Source of the DNA: Diploptera punctata
Lineage: Eukaryota > Arthropoda > Insecta > Blattodea > Blaberidae
Length of the DNA stretch: 64,000 bases
Reading direction: 5' to 3'
Assembly: GCA_030220185.1 (NCBI GenBank)
Contig: JASPKZ010007536.1
Coordinates: 62,001-126,000 of the forward strand
The position numbers and the translations under genes were made by a program. Of this stretch, positions 32,397 to 44,436 are shown one piece after another. Each line of letters begins with the position of its first letter. Position 1 is the first letter of the stretch. The notes beneath the pieces were generated by a model, which saw only the letters and a program-made list of their open reading frames with translations, made no database searches and was not told where the DNA came from.

Positions 32397-32404
32397 GGTA
32401 AATT

Positions 32405-32590
32405 AGACTAAGAGGCATTTTTATTCAGGTTTAAGGATATTTTACGAGCCTGAAAATCTTCAGACTCAGGACCCATGGCTTAAAGTCCTTCCCGGAGGAC
32501 TTGCTCCTTGGATTTTCCATTCTAAAAAATCCATCGATTCCGCCGAGTTTGAACCCGCGACCCTCGGGACTTCACTCTTATTGGTCAGAT
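32405..32590 (-). mobile_element. SINE-D, truncated
   Basis: Minus strand: GGGTTCAAACTCGGCGGAAT (B-box), AAAATCCAAGGAGCAAGTCC, AGTCTGAAGATTTTCAGGC. It matches 61297-61595. It sits back to back with the SINE-C copy. Confidence 0.75.
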
Positions 32591-32656
32591 TTAATAGATT
32601 TTTGATGAGTGCCTTTCTAGTTTTATTTCAGTGGGGTGTACTAATTTCGTTGTTAA

Positions 32657-33323
32657 CTACCTAACTAACTGACTCACTGGCACAATCGAACCCGTAGGTT
32701 CATGGCCGCGCGGACATAAGCTCTCCATACATCCCTATGCCGAGCCAACGTTTTCCAATCATCCCCTGTATAATCTACTTCCCTCAAATCATAGTTAATG
32801 TTATTCTCCCACCTCATTCTTGATCTACCAACTGGGCGCTTTCCCTACAAGAAGCTTCCATGCACGTCTTTCATTCCCCACTCGTGCCACATGTCCTGTC
32901 CATCGCAGTCTACGAGACTTAACAGTTCTCATCATATCTGGCTTCCTATAAATACCATGTAATTCATTGTTAAGCAGTCTTCTCCGTTCAGCTGCCTGTC
33001 CATCTCTCTTTGGTCCAATTTTTTTCCCTAAGAACTTTATTCTCAAATACTACTGATCTCCTTTCCTCCCTTAAAGTAAGAGTCTATGTTTCACATCCAT
33101 ATAATATAACTCGTAGAAAAATAGTTTTATATATTTTCAGTTTAACGTTTTTTGAAAGGAGTTGGGAAGTGAAGAGTCTCTTTAATGCATGATAACACGC
33201 ATTTCCAGAATTGAGCCTATGTTTAATTTTCTTGTGCATCTCATTCCTGTTTGCGATTATTGTTCCTAAGTATTTGAATTCAGTTACTTCCTCAAAATTT
33301 CCCTCATTTGTCATTAGCTGTCC
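32657..33323 (-). mobile_element. LINE-A 3' end with 13-bp target duplication
   Basis: ATTTCGTTGTTAA occurs at 32644-32656 and 33324-33336, flanking a 667-bp 5'-truncated copy. Minus strand coding: MTNEGNFEEVTEFKYLGTII, NEMHKKIKHRLNSGNAC, LRWTGHVARVGNERRAWKLL. The tail is the GTCAGTTAGTTAGGTAGTT type. Frameshifts near 33060 and 32850 break the frame. Confidence 0.9.
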
Positions 33324-33336
33324 ATTTCGTTGTTAA

Positions 33337-33994
33337 AAATAGAAAATTGTGGCCACTAGAGCGTCTTCAAAATTTTCGCTTGAGGTTACCTCGCACTCAT
33401 AAAGAACCGATTTTGCTGATCATCCAACTCGACTCTACTTTTCTTAATTAATTGCTGTATTCTAAGTTTCTTTATGAAAAAATGCGACTGATAGAGCGTT
33501 GACAAACACATAAGTAGAACGTATTGATGAATGTTTGCAAAAAATATAATTATTGTAGGGACCAGTGAAAAGTTCGAATGTGCATTTATTTTCAGCCTAT
33601 AAAACATTGAACAGTTTAGACCATGAATGTATGTTTTACTCGGAATAAAAATCCAACATCACTTTATAATGATTTATTAGCTTGGTTTTTCATCTAGTAC
33701 TAGGGGGCGCGAAGTGGGACAAACTGTTTGATCCTATGGCCAGTTACAGTACAAATCAAATTGAAAGAGGCGAAATGAAATAAACATTTTACATTACAAA
33801 ACGTTTTCATGGAATTGCTGGCGCGAATTGCGTATTTATAAAAAAAATCAAAAGAAAAAGTTATTTCATTCAATGTCCCACATATATTGAGCGAAAATCT
33901 GGCCAATTATCGTGTTCATTATAAATTAATACATTCAGTGAAACTCGATAAATGTTTTATAAAAAATACATTGGTGATTTAAAATGTATAATAC
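33337..33994. other. No recognisable feature
   Basis: Short motif-less frames only. Confidence 0.45.
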
Positions 33995-34575
33995 ATTTTA
34001 GGCATTCAACGGGTGGAAATTGAGATTGATGAAAAATTATTGAACAACTGTCTGATTTCTCATACTTAGGAAGTGTTATTTGCAGAACATAAGAGTGACA
34101 TTTATTTAAAATTACAAAAATATAATAAAATGAATGGGGTAATAAGACATTTCGGTAAACAGATGAGGAAAAATACAAAAGTATGATTTGTATGATAACT
34201 TAACATCACATAAAAAGCTGCTCTAAAATACGGAAGTTAAATTTGGATTTTAAATAACGGAAATTCTCATAAACTGCGAGTGAGTCAAATGTGCTTCTTA
34301 CGATCACTGTTAGTAGTTAATAGACTGGATAACCAAATGAACATTATTATCAGAGAAAAACTTGGGGTACCAAGTAAATGAAGATACAGAAAGATACCAA
34401 CAAGACTGGAAAATGCATCTGGGAAGAATGGAAAGAAATAGACTTGCAAAGTTGGAATTCCAGTAAACTCCAACTTGACATACCAAGGAAGACCAAAACA
34501 TCGGTGGAAAGATCAAGACCATCTACATTAGGTTTACCGTCACAGGTCATATGACCTAAAACGGATTTGTTGATG
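33995..34575 (+). pseudogene. LINE-B remnant, strongly decayed
   Basis: IIEQLSDFSYLGSVICRT, then scattered matches to the tryptophan- and lysine-rich C-terminus (EEWKEIDLQSWNS, WKDQ). Many stops. The order is consistent with LINE-B but support is weak. Confidence 0.5.
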
Positions 34576-34635
34576 ATGATGATGATATATTCAATACAAA
34601 ATTGAAACTGCAATATTAAATTGTAATTACCTGAT

Positions 34636-34726
34636 CAAGTTTAATAAATTAGTTGAGGACAACTGTTTTACCAGATACCAATTTTGTATTTAATATCTTA
34701 TTACATAACCTCAACGTGCTTTGAAA

Positions 34727-34727
<1 letters not shown>
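34636..34727 (+). repeat. PLE-like terminal fragment
   Basis: TTAGTTGAGGACAACTGTTT with TACCAGATACC, then ACATAACCTCAACGTGCTTTG, shared in part with 29930-29960. The RNA-core part is missing. Confidence 0.4.
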
Positions 34728-34769
<42 letters not shown>

Positions 34770-34790
34770 TGTGTGTGTGTGTGTGTGTGA
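34728..34790. repeat. (TA)n(TG)n microsatellite
   Basis: TA alternation followed by TG alternation at the left boundary of the mariner-like element. Confidence 0.9.
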
Positions 34791-34937
34791 TATACAGAGT
34801 GTCCCATACAAACCTCCCACATTTTAATTAATCATAACTAACAAAGTATGCGGAATTATGAAATAAGGCCGGTATTAAACGAAACAGAAACTCGAAGAAT
34901 TTTCATTGCCACGCATTGTGAAACACTAAAACACCTC

Positions 34938-36591
<1,654 letters not shown>

Positions 36592-36965
36592 CTCTATATG
36601 TGCACCATTAGTGGCCCGAATAATAGCAAGTCTGTATTCGATTTCATGCCAAGTTCTGTCCAATATGTCCATTGGTACTGTTGCAAGTTTGGCGAATTGA
36701 TTTTTGTGGACTTCACTGAAGTCCTCCTCTAATTTCTTGAACCTTTTCTTCTGCAACACGTGTACGAGCACCTCCTGATCGTTTTTGAACGCTTCCAGTC
36801 GCCAGAAACTTCTCATGCTATGCCTTAATGGTCTTCCCATCAGGTGTATATCCTCCATGTTCTCTCCGGTAATTTCTTTGCACTGTAATTATTGACTTCG
36901 TCTCTGCATACCAGAAAACAGTTTGTGCTAGTTGCTGAGGAGCCGCCATTTTGTTTTATGCCATT
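36592..36965 (-). pseudogene. Mariner-like transposase, internally deleted
   Basis: From the right: MAAPQQLAQTVFWYAETKSI, TVQRNYRREHGGYTPDGKTI, EKFLATGSVQKRSGGART (DUF4817-type helix-turn-helix). It then jumps to KLATVPMDILDRTWHEIEYR and RATNGAHIE, the extreme C-terminus. The central DDE/D catalytic region is missing. It belongs to the host element at 34795-38389. Confidence 0.75.
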
Positions 36966-37167
36966 ATTGTCCTACATGCGACAGATGAATTAACCCACAT
37001 TGTCAATATAATATTTTCTCGTGTCATTTATTTAAATGTTCCGGACCTCAAGGAAAATAAATGTTAAACTGTGTTATTATTTTACATTGTTGCGTAATTT
37101 GACATAAATTTAAGTAATTTTACTCGTTTGTTTTTCTATTGATGTAAAACCAAAATTAAATAAATAA
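36966..37167. other. Interior of mariner-like element
   Basis: AT-rich 5' leader of the transposase fragment, up to the insertion point of the 1.07-kb repeat. Confidence 0.5.
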
Positions 37168-37570
37168 TTTTTACACGCTTTATATTAGCTTGACCTGTAT
37201 CTATCTATGTAACTGAATCGTTCAACGCGTTTTTCACCCACTTAAAATAATTGGATCGACTTCACATTTTGTATAGTTATAAAGGACCCGTGACAATACA
37301 ATAATTTCATATTTATTTTCTAAAATCCTGGCCAGAATCATCAGAAAATCAAAAAAAGTGTCTTTGTATTTATGTAACGGAATCTTTGAACACGATTTTC
37401 ACCCACTTAGAGACATTGGATCTACTTGAAACTTTGTATACTTGTAAAGGACCCGTGACACTACAGTAATTTCATATTTCATTTCTAAATTCCTGGTCAG
37501 GGTCATCAGAAAATCAAAAAAATTAAAACTGGTGTAATAGGTTACGGACTTGTCGACGTTTTAGTCAATC

Positions 37571-37660
37571 GTTGTAAGAGCTTAGTTGGTAGAGCTGTGA
37601 ACTAGTGGTATATAATTTCAGTAATCCATAGGTCGCTGGTTCGAATCCGACTGGGGAGGA
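37571..37660 (+). pseudogene. tRNA-Tyr-like unit with intron-like insert, copy 2
   Basis: AGAGCTTAGTTGGTAGAGCT, GTGAACT, the insert AGTGGTATATAATTTCAGTA, then ATCCATAGGTCGCTGGTTCG, AATCC and ACTGGGGAGGA. The insert is the same as in copy 1. Two bases of the anticodon region are lost here. Confidence 0.7.
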
Positions 37661-37749
37661 TTTTTTTTAGAAGAGTAATACTTTCAGCTCATACTAGAAT
37701 AGTATGTAATTTAAAGATATTTACATTCTTATCTTATTCTGTAAAATAT

Positions 37750-38250
37750 TAAAACTAAAAAAATAAAAAAATAAATAATAGTTTTAAAAAACTAAAACAG
37801 CACGCTTTATTAGAAAACCGAACTCAAAAATAAAAAATAATTTTAATTTCCAACACGCTTGGGTTAAATTTAAAGTGGTCAACAAAAAAATCATCTCCAA
37901 CACATATAGAATAAAACTAGAATTATAACAAAAAGACAATAATTTTACCATCAAAAGCGTGGGGTGCTTTTTATGATTTTTACATGTTCTTCTTAGAGAC
38001 TTTACTTTTACCAATATCTGTTTATTATCAAATATATTAATTGATATAGGGCACCCCACGCTTTTGATGGTAAAATTATTTTCTTTTTGTTGATAATTCT
38101 AGTTTTATTCTATATGTGTTGGAGATGAGTTTTTTGTTGACCACTTTAAATTTATCCCAAGAGTGTTGGAAATTAAAATTATTTTTTATTTTTGAGTTCG
38201 GTTTTCTAATAAAGCGTGCTGTTTTAGTTTTTTAAAACTAGTATTTATTA
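37750..38250. repeat. Large palindrome (foldback), copy 2
   Basis: Arms of about 200 bp: ACAGCACGCTTTATTAGAAA against the inverted TTTCTAATAAAGCGTGCTGT, and CATCAAAAGCGTGGGGTGC against GCACCCCACGCTTTTGATG. The centre is as in copy 1. Confidence 0.85.
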
Positions 38251-38391
38251 ATTTAAGGGTTAACTGCAACAATAAGAAGAAAAATTCTTTGAGTTTCTCT
38301 TTATTTTAATACCAACCTCATTTCAAAATTCCACATGATTTGAGATATATGATTAATTAAAATGGGGGAGGTATGAATGGGACACGGTGTA

Positions 38392-39074
38392 TATTTTAAT
38401 TATACCTACTGTAAATAATTTGTTCTCAAAATGCATACATTTAGGCATGTCTGATGTCTGATGTGGCACAGAGTCCTCCTTATAATAATTGTATGGCTTA
38501 GTGGGGCGGACGTCTCGTAAAATAACAAACTGCTTGACTATGTATTCGATACCTGGAACAATTCCAGCACTGGAAAGGTCTGAACGTAGAAATAGGTCAC
38601 GGACTATTTTGGCACACTGTACCGTATCTATTGGATATATAATATAGCACTTTAATATGCAGTCTTACCATCCTGTCGCTACAATTCAGTTAATTATTTC
38701 TTTATACTTTAATATACTGTATTACATTCGATACTTTTAAATATTGCCCTCTATTTTCATATATTCAATTATACAAATGGAACAGACAATCTGAACTTCG
38801 TGTTTTCAAATGTGCAGACAGTATCTGATAAATATAAGTATAATTGTGAAGCGCTGTTAAAATATATTAAGGCTTTCGTATAGAATTATTCGAAAGAGCC
38901 CGAGAACGCTAAGGCATATATTCCGACAAAATAAACTTGTGTATTTGACACAGAAAGAAAGAGAGCTTTGCGGTCATAATGTTGAACCTGTTTGTTATCA
39001 TAAAAGCGAGTGGCTGATGAAGGATATCAAACTTCAAATACAACTTAAAGCTTTCTGCGCTATTTTATTAAGAA
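38392..39074. other. No recognisable feature
   Basis: No supported feature. Confidence 0.45.
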
Positions 39075-39879
39075 CTGGCTAATACCCGGCATGCTCTGCT
39101 ACGCCTAAATAAATGAAAATTAATTAGCTTTCATGTTTCGAATAAGTAAAACGAAACATAATTATAAATTTATATTTTTTAGATATCCCGTGCTGATTAC
39201 CCGGCATTGCCCGGGAATCTACTGATCCCGATTTTCTTGGCATCAATGAGCTGAAAGACAAAAATTAATGTACTTCTTTTGATTAGATGAATGATTAAAA
39301 TGAAAAATAATTATAAGTGGATATCGTAATTATTTTACGATTCCCCGGCTGATTCCCCGGCTGATTACCCGGTGTTGCCCGCGAATCTACATACCTCGAT
39401 CTTCTTGGCATAAATGAGCTAAAAGACAAAATTCCTTATTGTGAGTTATACGTAAAAGAATACCCGTCATGTGATGCTATGCTTGCACAGGAATCTACGT
39501 ACTTGTCTCGATCTTCTTGGCATCAGTGAAAGACAAAATTGGTTATAGTTAGTTATTCGTAAGAGATAAACATATGCTGTCGCGGACGTTTTTGTACAGC
39601 TTTTTGAGATATTCAATTCTGTGTACATTAATTGGGTGGATTTGTTATGGTTTAGGCAGCGTAAGCCATTTAAGTGTCCAAAGAGCTACTTTTTTTTCAC
39701 GTTTTCCACTACAAAGGGCGATTTTTAAGGGTGTAGGAGTTGAGTATTACAACTCTCTTTTAGCCTATGTTCATCCCAGGAATCTCCTGAACATGTTGCA
39801 AAAAGCTCCATCACAATCGGTCAATGCTATGGTCGCGCATAAAGTACAAACAAACAAACATTAATTTTTATATATTAGA
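39075..39879 (-). mobile_element. Helitron-like non-autonomous element, full length (805 bp)
   Basis: Minus strand: A|TCTAATATATAAAAATTAAT at the right end. At the left end GGCGTAGCAGAGCATGCC (hairpin), GGGTATTAG, then CCAG|T (from CTAG). Family motifs run in full. No coding for Rep or helicase. Confidence 0.62.
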
Positions 39880-39982
39880 TATTAATACAATGTAAAATTC
39901 CGAAATACGTTAGTAGGCCTACACAATTTCCTATTAATTCTAAATACACAAATTGCAAATCACGAAACATAACTACTATGTA

Positions 39983-40600
39983 TAACATCAAATACCTAGA
40001 AACAATAATTACAAACGAGAATGCAGTGCAGAAAGAAATCAAGCATAGATTTAATTCTGAAAATACATGCGGTTATGCATAACAGGGGCTCTTCTCGTTC
40101 CAACTGATGTAAAAAAACATTAAAATGAAAATATATAAAACTGTTATTCTTCCAGTTATATTACGTAGGTGCGTAACATGGACTTTTAATTTCAAGGAGA
40201 GGAAAGATTACGAGTATTCGAGAATAAAATTCGTAGGAAAAAGTTTTGTCCAAAGAAAGATGAACAGGCAAGCAAATGGAGAAGAGTGAGCTATATTATC
40301 TCTGAGATAAATCAGATATATTAAGAACAGTTAACTCGCTTAGACTGCGATGGACAGGACATGTGGCACGAATGGGAAATGAATTGGGAAGGGACATGGA
40401 AACTCCTTATAGGAAAACCAGATGAAAAGCGCCCAGTAGGGAGGCGAAGAATGTGATGGAAGAGTAATATTAGCCATGATTTGAGAAGTTAGATTATACA
40501 CAGGATGATTGGAAAACATGTGCTCAGGATAGGGATGTATGGAGAGCTTATATCCGTGCGGTCATAAATGTACGGGTTCGATAGTTCAGTGATTTATTTA
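39983..40600 (+). pseudogene. LINE-A 3' end, decayed
   Basis: IKYLETIITNENAVQKEIKH, KMKIYKTVILPVILR, LRWTGHVARMGN and RDVWRAYIRAVINVRVR, with several shifts. It ends GGGTTCGATAGTTCAGTGA. Confidence 0.8.
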
Positions 40601-40609
40601 GTTATGTTA

Positions 40610-42830
40610 TGTGTAACTCCGGACCTCCTGATAAATCATCTATTCTCTTGGCGACACGTTTGAAATTTACGTGAGCATAAATGACCAGGCCCCTGCATGG
40701 CATATTTACCTTCTCATGGTGGAGTGGCTTGCGTGCTTTAACAACCCAAATTGCTATGTCTGTGGTAGCATTACTACTGGAAGGGTTACCCATGCCGAAC
40801 AAGTCGAAGATAAGTCAGACGAAAAATTGTAGGCCTACCTTTGTCAAAAGAGTGACGATGTTTCACAATAAAAATATACAATTGTTACGAAACGCGGATA
40901 TAGATTCCACTGGGCAAATGTTTTCGTAAGTAAAATAGTCCCCCCATTCGGATCTCCGGGCGGTGACTACTTTAGGAAATTCACTGCAAAGGTTTAACAT
41001 TAGGACATGTTCCTAGAAACATGGAAAGTTAGAACATTATATAATTTTTGGTCACTAGAAAAATTAACACGGAAATTAAATAAATAATCCTTGAATATAG
41101 TCGCTTCGCAGGAAGTTAGATGGTCAGAAGAAGGTAGTCGGGAACCAGAAAGCTGTGCATTATACTGTAGAGTGCAGAGACATCTGTATTCGGATCGAGT
41201 TTTTTAGTCCGAAGGAGGATCCTCTCAGCTGTCAGAGGTAAAGTTTGTCAGAGATATGGTATCGTACATGATGTTGTAATGAAAAACGTACATAGTTCCA
41301 CAGAAGATAAGGATGACAAGATCGAGGATGAGTTCTATGAAGAATTAGAATCTGTATTCAATATTATTTCAATAATACAAAAATTGTCTGAGGGGATTTT
41401 AATGCTAAAGTGGGATGGAAGAAGTATTCAGACAACAATAAGAAACTTTAGTCTTCATGAAGGTAGTAACGACAATAACGTTATATTAATCACTTTTGCA
41501 ACATCAAAGAATTTTATAGTTAATAGCAAAATAAATCCGGAATGAAGATATTTATAAATACACTTGGACGCTTCCAGATGGCGAAAGACGAAAATCATCT
41601 ATCAATATATAAACACTGGCACAGGAGCATCGACATTAGAACCGTTAGAGAGGCAGTCAAGATTAAAACAGAGAACGATTGTAGCCTATGAGAAAAAGAA
41701 GCGCTAAACATGATTCTGAAAAATTGGAATTGAAAACTTGAGAGATTATTAACTGCGGCAAGAATGCTAGATCAAAATTGTTAAAAGAATTGAAATACTG
41801 AAATGTTTAGATGAAAATGTGGTAACCGTAGAATAAACTTACATAAATAAAGAATGGGAAGCTATAAGATATACTGTTGCACGTATGGGGAATGGGAGAC
41901 TTGCATGGAAGCTTCTTGTAGGAAAGCCAGAGGGAAAACCCCCAGTTGGTAGACCAAGAATGAGGTGGGAGAATAACATTAACTATGATTTAAGGGAAGT
42001 AGAGTATACAGGGAATGATTTGAAAGCACTAGCTCAGGATAGGGATGTATGGAGAGCTTATGTCCGTGTGGCCATGAACCTACGGGTTCGATAGTGCCAG
42101 TGAGTAAGTAAGTATAAGATATACTATTAAAATGTCAGCATCAGAAAGCGTAGGTTATTTAAAAGTAAACAAAATTAGAAATGCATTAATGGGGAATGTA
42201 CCGATATTTTAGTGAAAAGAAAGCTAGCAAAAATAAATAATTGGTTGCAGATAAAATAAATTTAGAAACAATTGGGTAACATGAGGTCAGAAACCACTAA
42301 GTTAAAAAGTAAAAAGAGGGAATATTCAAAATAGAATATTAATGATCTCGAAATGAATGTAAAAAAATAAGAACATTAGAGAATTGTATCAAGGAATTAG
42401 GATAGAAAGGAAAATATGTCATGCTAGAACAAATATAATTACGAATGAAAATGAGGATGTTTGCAGATTCCTGGAATTATTAATAAGATGGAAAAAATTA
42501 CTTTATTCAGCTGTTAAATGTACATATAGAACAGGATATCGAAGAGGATGATTTACAGACAGTACAAATATTTGTCACAGATCCCAGCGTTTTAGAGGTT
42601 GAAAAATTAAAGACGTACAAATCATCAGATTCAAATGGGATCCAGCAGAACCGATGAAATAAGAGGAAGAAAAATTCATGGAGACGAGACATCGGTTGTT
42701 TAGTATGATTTGTGAAAAATAAGCTTTTCAAATGAATTGAAAGATTATATTATCGTACCAACCTATAAGATAGGGGATAAAAGTTACTGCAACAACTGCA
42801 GATACATCTCATAACTTCATATGGCTAGAA
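40610..42830 (+). pseudogene. Old LINE-A 5' half: leader, APE endonuclease, start of RT
   Basis: After a probable untranslated leader (to about 41010), broken frames show TWKVRTLYNFWSLEKLT and SQEVRWSEEGSREPESCALY. The open frame 41279-41545 follows with STEDKDDKIEDEFYEELESV and SLHEGSNDNNVILITFATSK, then KYTWTLPD-like residues. This matches the APE-type endonuclease of RTE-like elements (N-terminal nicking domain). After the nested insertion (41876-42112) come the linker and the RT start (ELYQGIRIERK, NIITNENED) to about 42830. It supplies the part missing from all other LINE-A copies here. Confidence 0.75.
41876..42112 (+). mobile_element. LINE-A 3' end nested in older LINE-A, 13-bp target duplication
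   Basis: TATAAGATATACT at 41863-41875 and 42113-42125 flanks 237 bp. The single open frame 41885-42094 encodes MGNGRLAWKLLVGKPEGKPP to VRVAMNLRVR. The tail is GTGCCAGTGAGTAAGTAAG. Undamaged and clearly younger than its host. Confidence 0.93.
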
Positions 42831-43146
42831 AAGGATACGATTTAGAGTAACGGAAGGAAAAACTTGGAGGAGAACCCCACCTAGAGGGCTACTATAAGAA
42901 AACATTCAAGTCAGATACATCGAAAGAAGCCAGAAAATATGCAGAAGAGCGAGAAGAGAGAAACGTGTATATTCTAATGCCAGCCGCTGCAATTGCCAAG
43001 CTTCTAGTTAGGTATGAGAAATGTGGAAGTTCTTAAATCGTGTATTATGATCACATGTATCTAATTTTTCACATATCACGGTAGATAAAATTCAAGAATT
43101 GTTTCCAGGATCATGGAAGTTATAGTCAAATGTATTAATGATAGTG
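42831..43146. other. No recognisable feature
   Basis: One short motif-less open stretch (42821-42960, lysine/glutamate rich). Confidence 0.4.
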
Positions 43147-43900
43147 CACCGTGTTCCAAAATGATGGACGGAGTTTTAAGTAGTTGGTGTAGCTTTACAA
43201 ACGAAATTGGATGCGTGATTATTTGCTACAATGGAAGAAAAACTGTGAAAGTTTCATATCCTGTATGCAGTAATTTGTTTCTTGTCATTATTACGTCGTC
43301 AGCGTTAAATTTGTGAAAATGGCGATTTCTGTGAAGAAGTAATTCTGTGTTGTATTTTGCGAGGACTGGTTCCATTGTTGCAGCGCAGCGAGCATTCCGA
43401 CGGCAATTTGGAATTGATCCTCCGACAGATAAAATTATCCGTCGATGGTATAAACAGTTAGAAACAACTAGACGTATCTGTAAAAGGAAAAATCCAGGAC
43501 TTCCAAAAACACCAAATGACGCGTCGATCCGGATGACATGATTCATTCCCATACCCTCCACGGTCTCCCAATCTCACACCTTGTTATTTCTTCCTGTGGG
43601 GGTATGTGAAGAACCGTGTGTACGTACCGCCACTCCCCGTTGACCTTCCAGACTTGAAAAGAAATATTGTTGCTGCAGTTGAATCCATCACTCCAAATAT
43701 GCTGACCAAGGATTGGGAGGAATTCGACTATCGGCTAGATGTGTGCCTTGTGACGAAAGGTGCTCACATCGAACACTTACGAAGTATGTTACGAAAACTC
43801 AGAGTATATCTTTAATCCCATGTAACTTTTGCTCTTAGATATATCATGTAAGGGAAATTAAATAACTTTGAAACCCCGTCCATCATTTTGGAACACCCTG
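43147..43900 (+). mobile_element. Mariner-like element, internally deleted (754 bp)
   Basis: TIRs of about 27 bp: left CACCGTGTTCCAAAATGATG, right inverted CAGGGTGTTCCAAAATGATG, both then GACGG. TA follows on the right (43901-43902). Residual coding on the plus strand: YFARTGSIVAAQRAFRRQFG, PPTDKIIRRWYKQLETT (DUF4817-type HTH). After the deletion comes YVPPLPVDLPDLKRNI and MLTKDWEEFDYRLDV, VTKGAHIEHL (C-terminus). The catalytic core is gone. Same family type as 36592-36965. Confidence 0.82.
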
Positions 43901-43902
43901 TA

Positions 43903-44434
43903 TTATAAAACAAGGATATGTCTTGAGATGAAGCCTCCAAGCTTAAGAATACTTTCTCAAAACTATTATTTTAAACTGTGTAAAGATAAGTGTTTGAACT
44001 CAGTTTTACCTTGGATAGTATTTGGACAGGTTTAAGTTGTGTAAATCATTTTTCTTTATTTTCCGGATATAAAGGAAAAATTCTGCAATAAATTCAAGAA
44101 CAAAAATTATGTAATGTTTTAAATTTAGGTGTGTCACTTGGAACTACGAGTTAATTTAATAAGAATATTGAATTTAATAAGAATATTTTTTTGGATTGAA
44201 CATATAGACTTACAGTACATTGTAATGGTTACAATTTAACTTTTGACGAACATGATTTATATCACTGTAACCATAACCCGTCTATTTAATGTTTCACATG
44301 AACTAAATTAAATTCACCTTTGAAGTTACCCGACGTTAAACCCATAGAAAGTATCGTGATTAAATTTAAAAAAAGAAGTTCGCAAAATGCATGTCATTAG
44401 CGTAACCATGTTAAAGCAAATGCTTGATGTAAAA
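43903..44434. other. No recognisable feature
   Basis: AT-rich spacer before the Tc1-type element. Confidence 0.45.
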
Positions 44435-44436
44435 TA

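Larger units (their letters stand above)
37168..38262 (+). repeat. 1.07-kb composite repeat, copy 2
   Basis: Same order as 28189-29250: TTTTTACACGCTTTATATTA, two tandem ~170-bp subunits, tRNA-Tyr-like unit, palindrome. It is inserted in the mariner-like element. Same orientation, about 9 kb apart. Confidence 0.75.
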
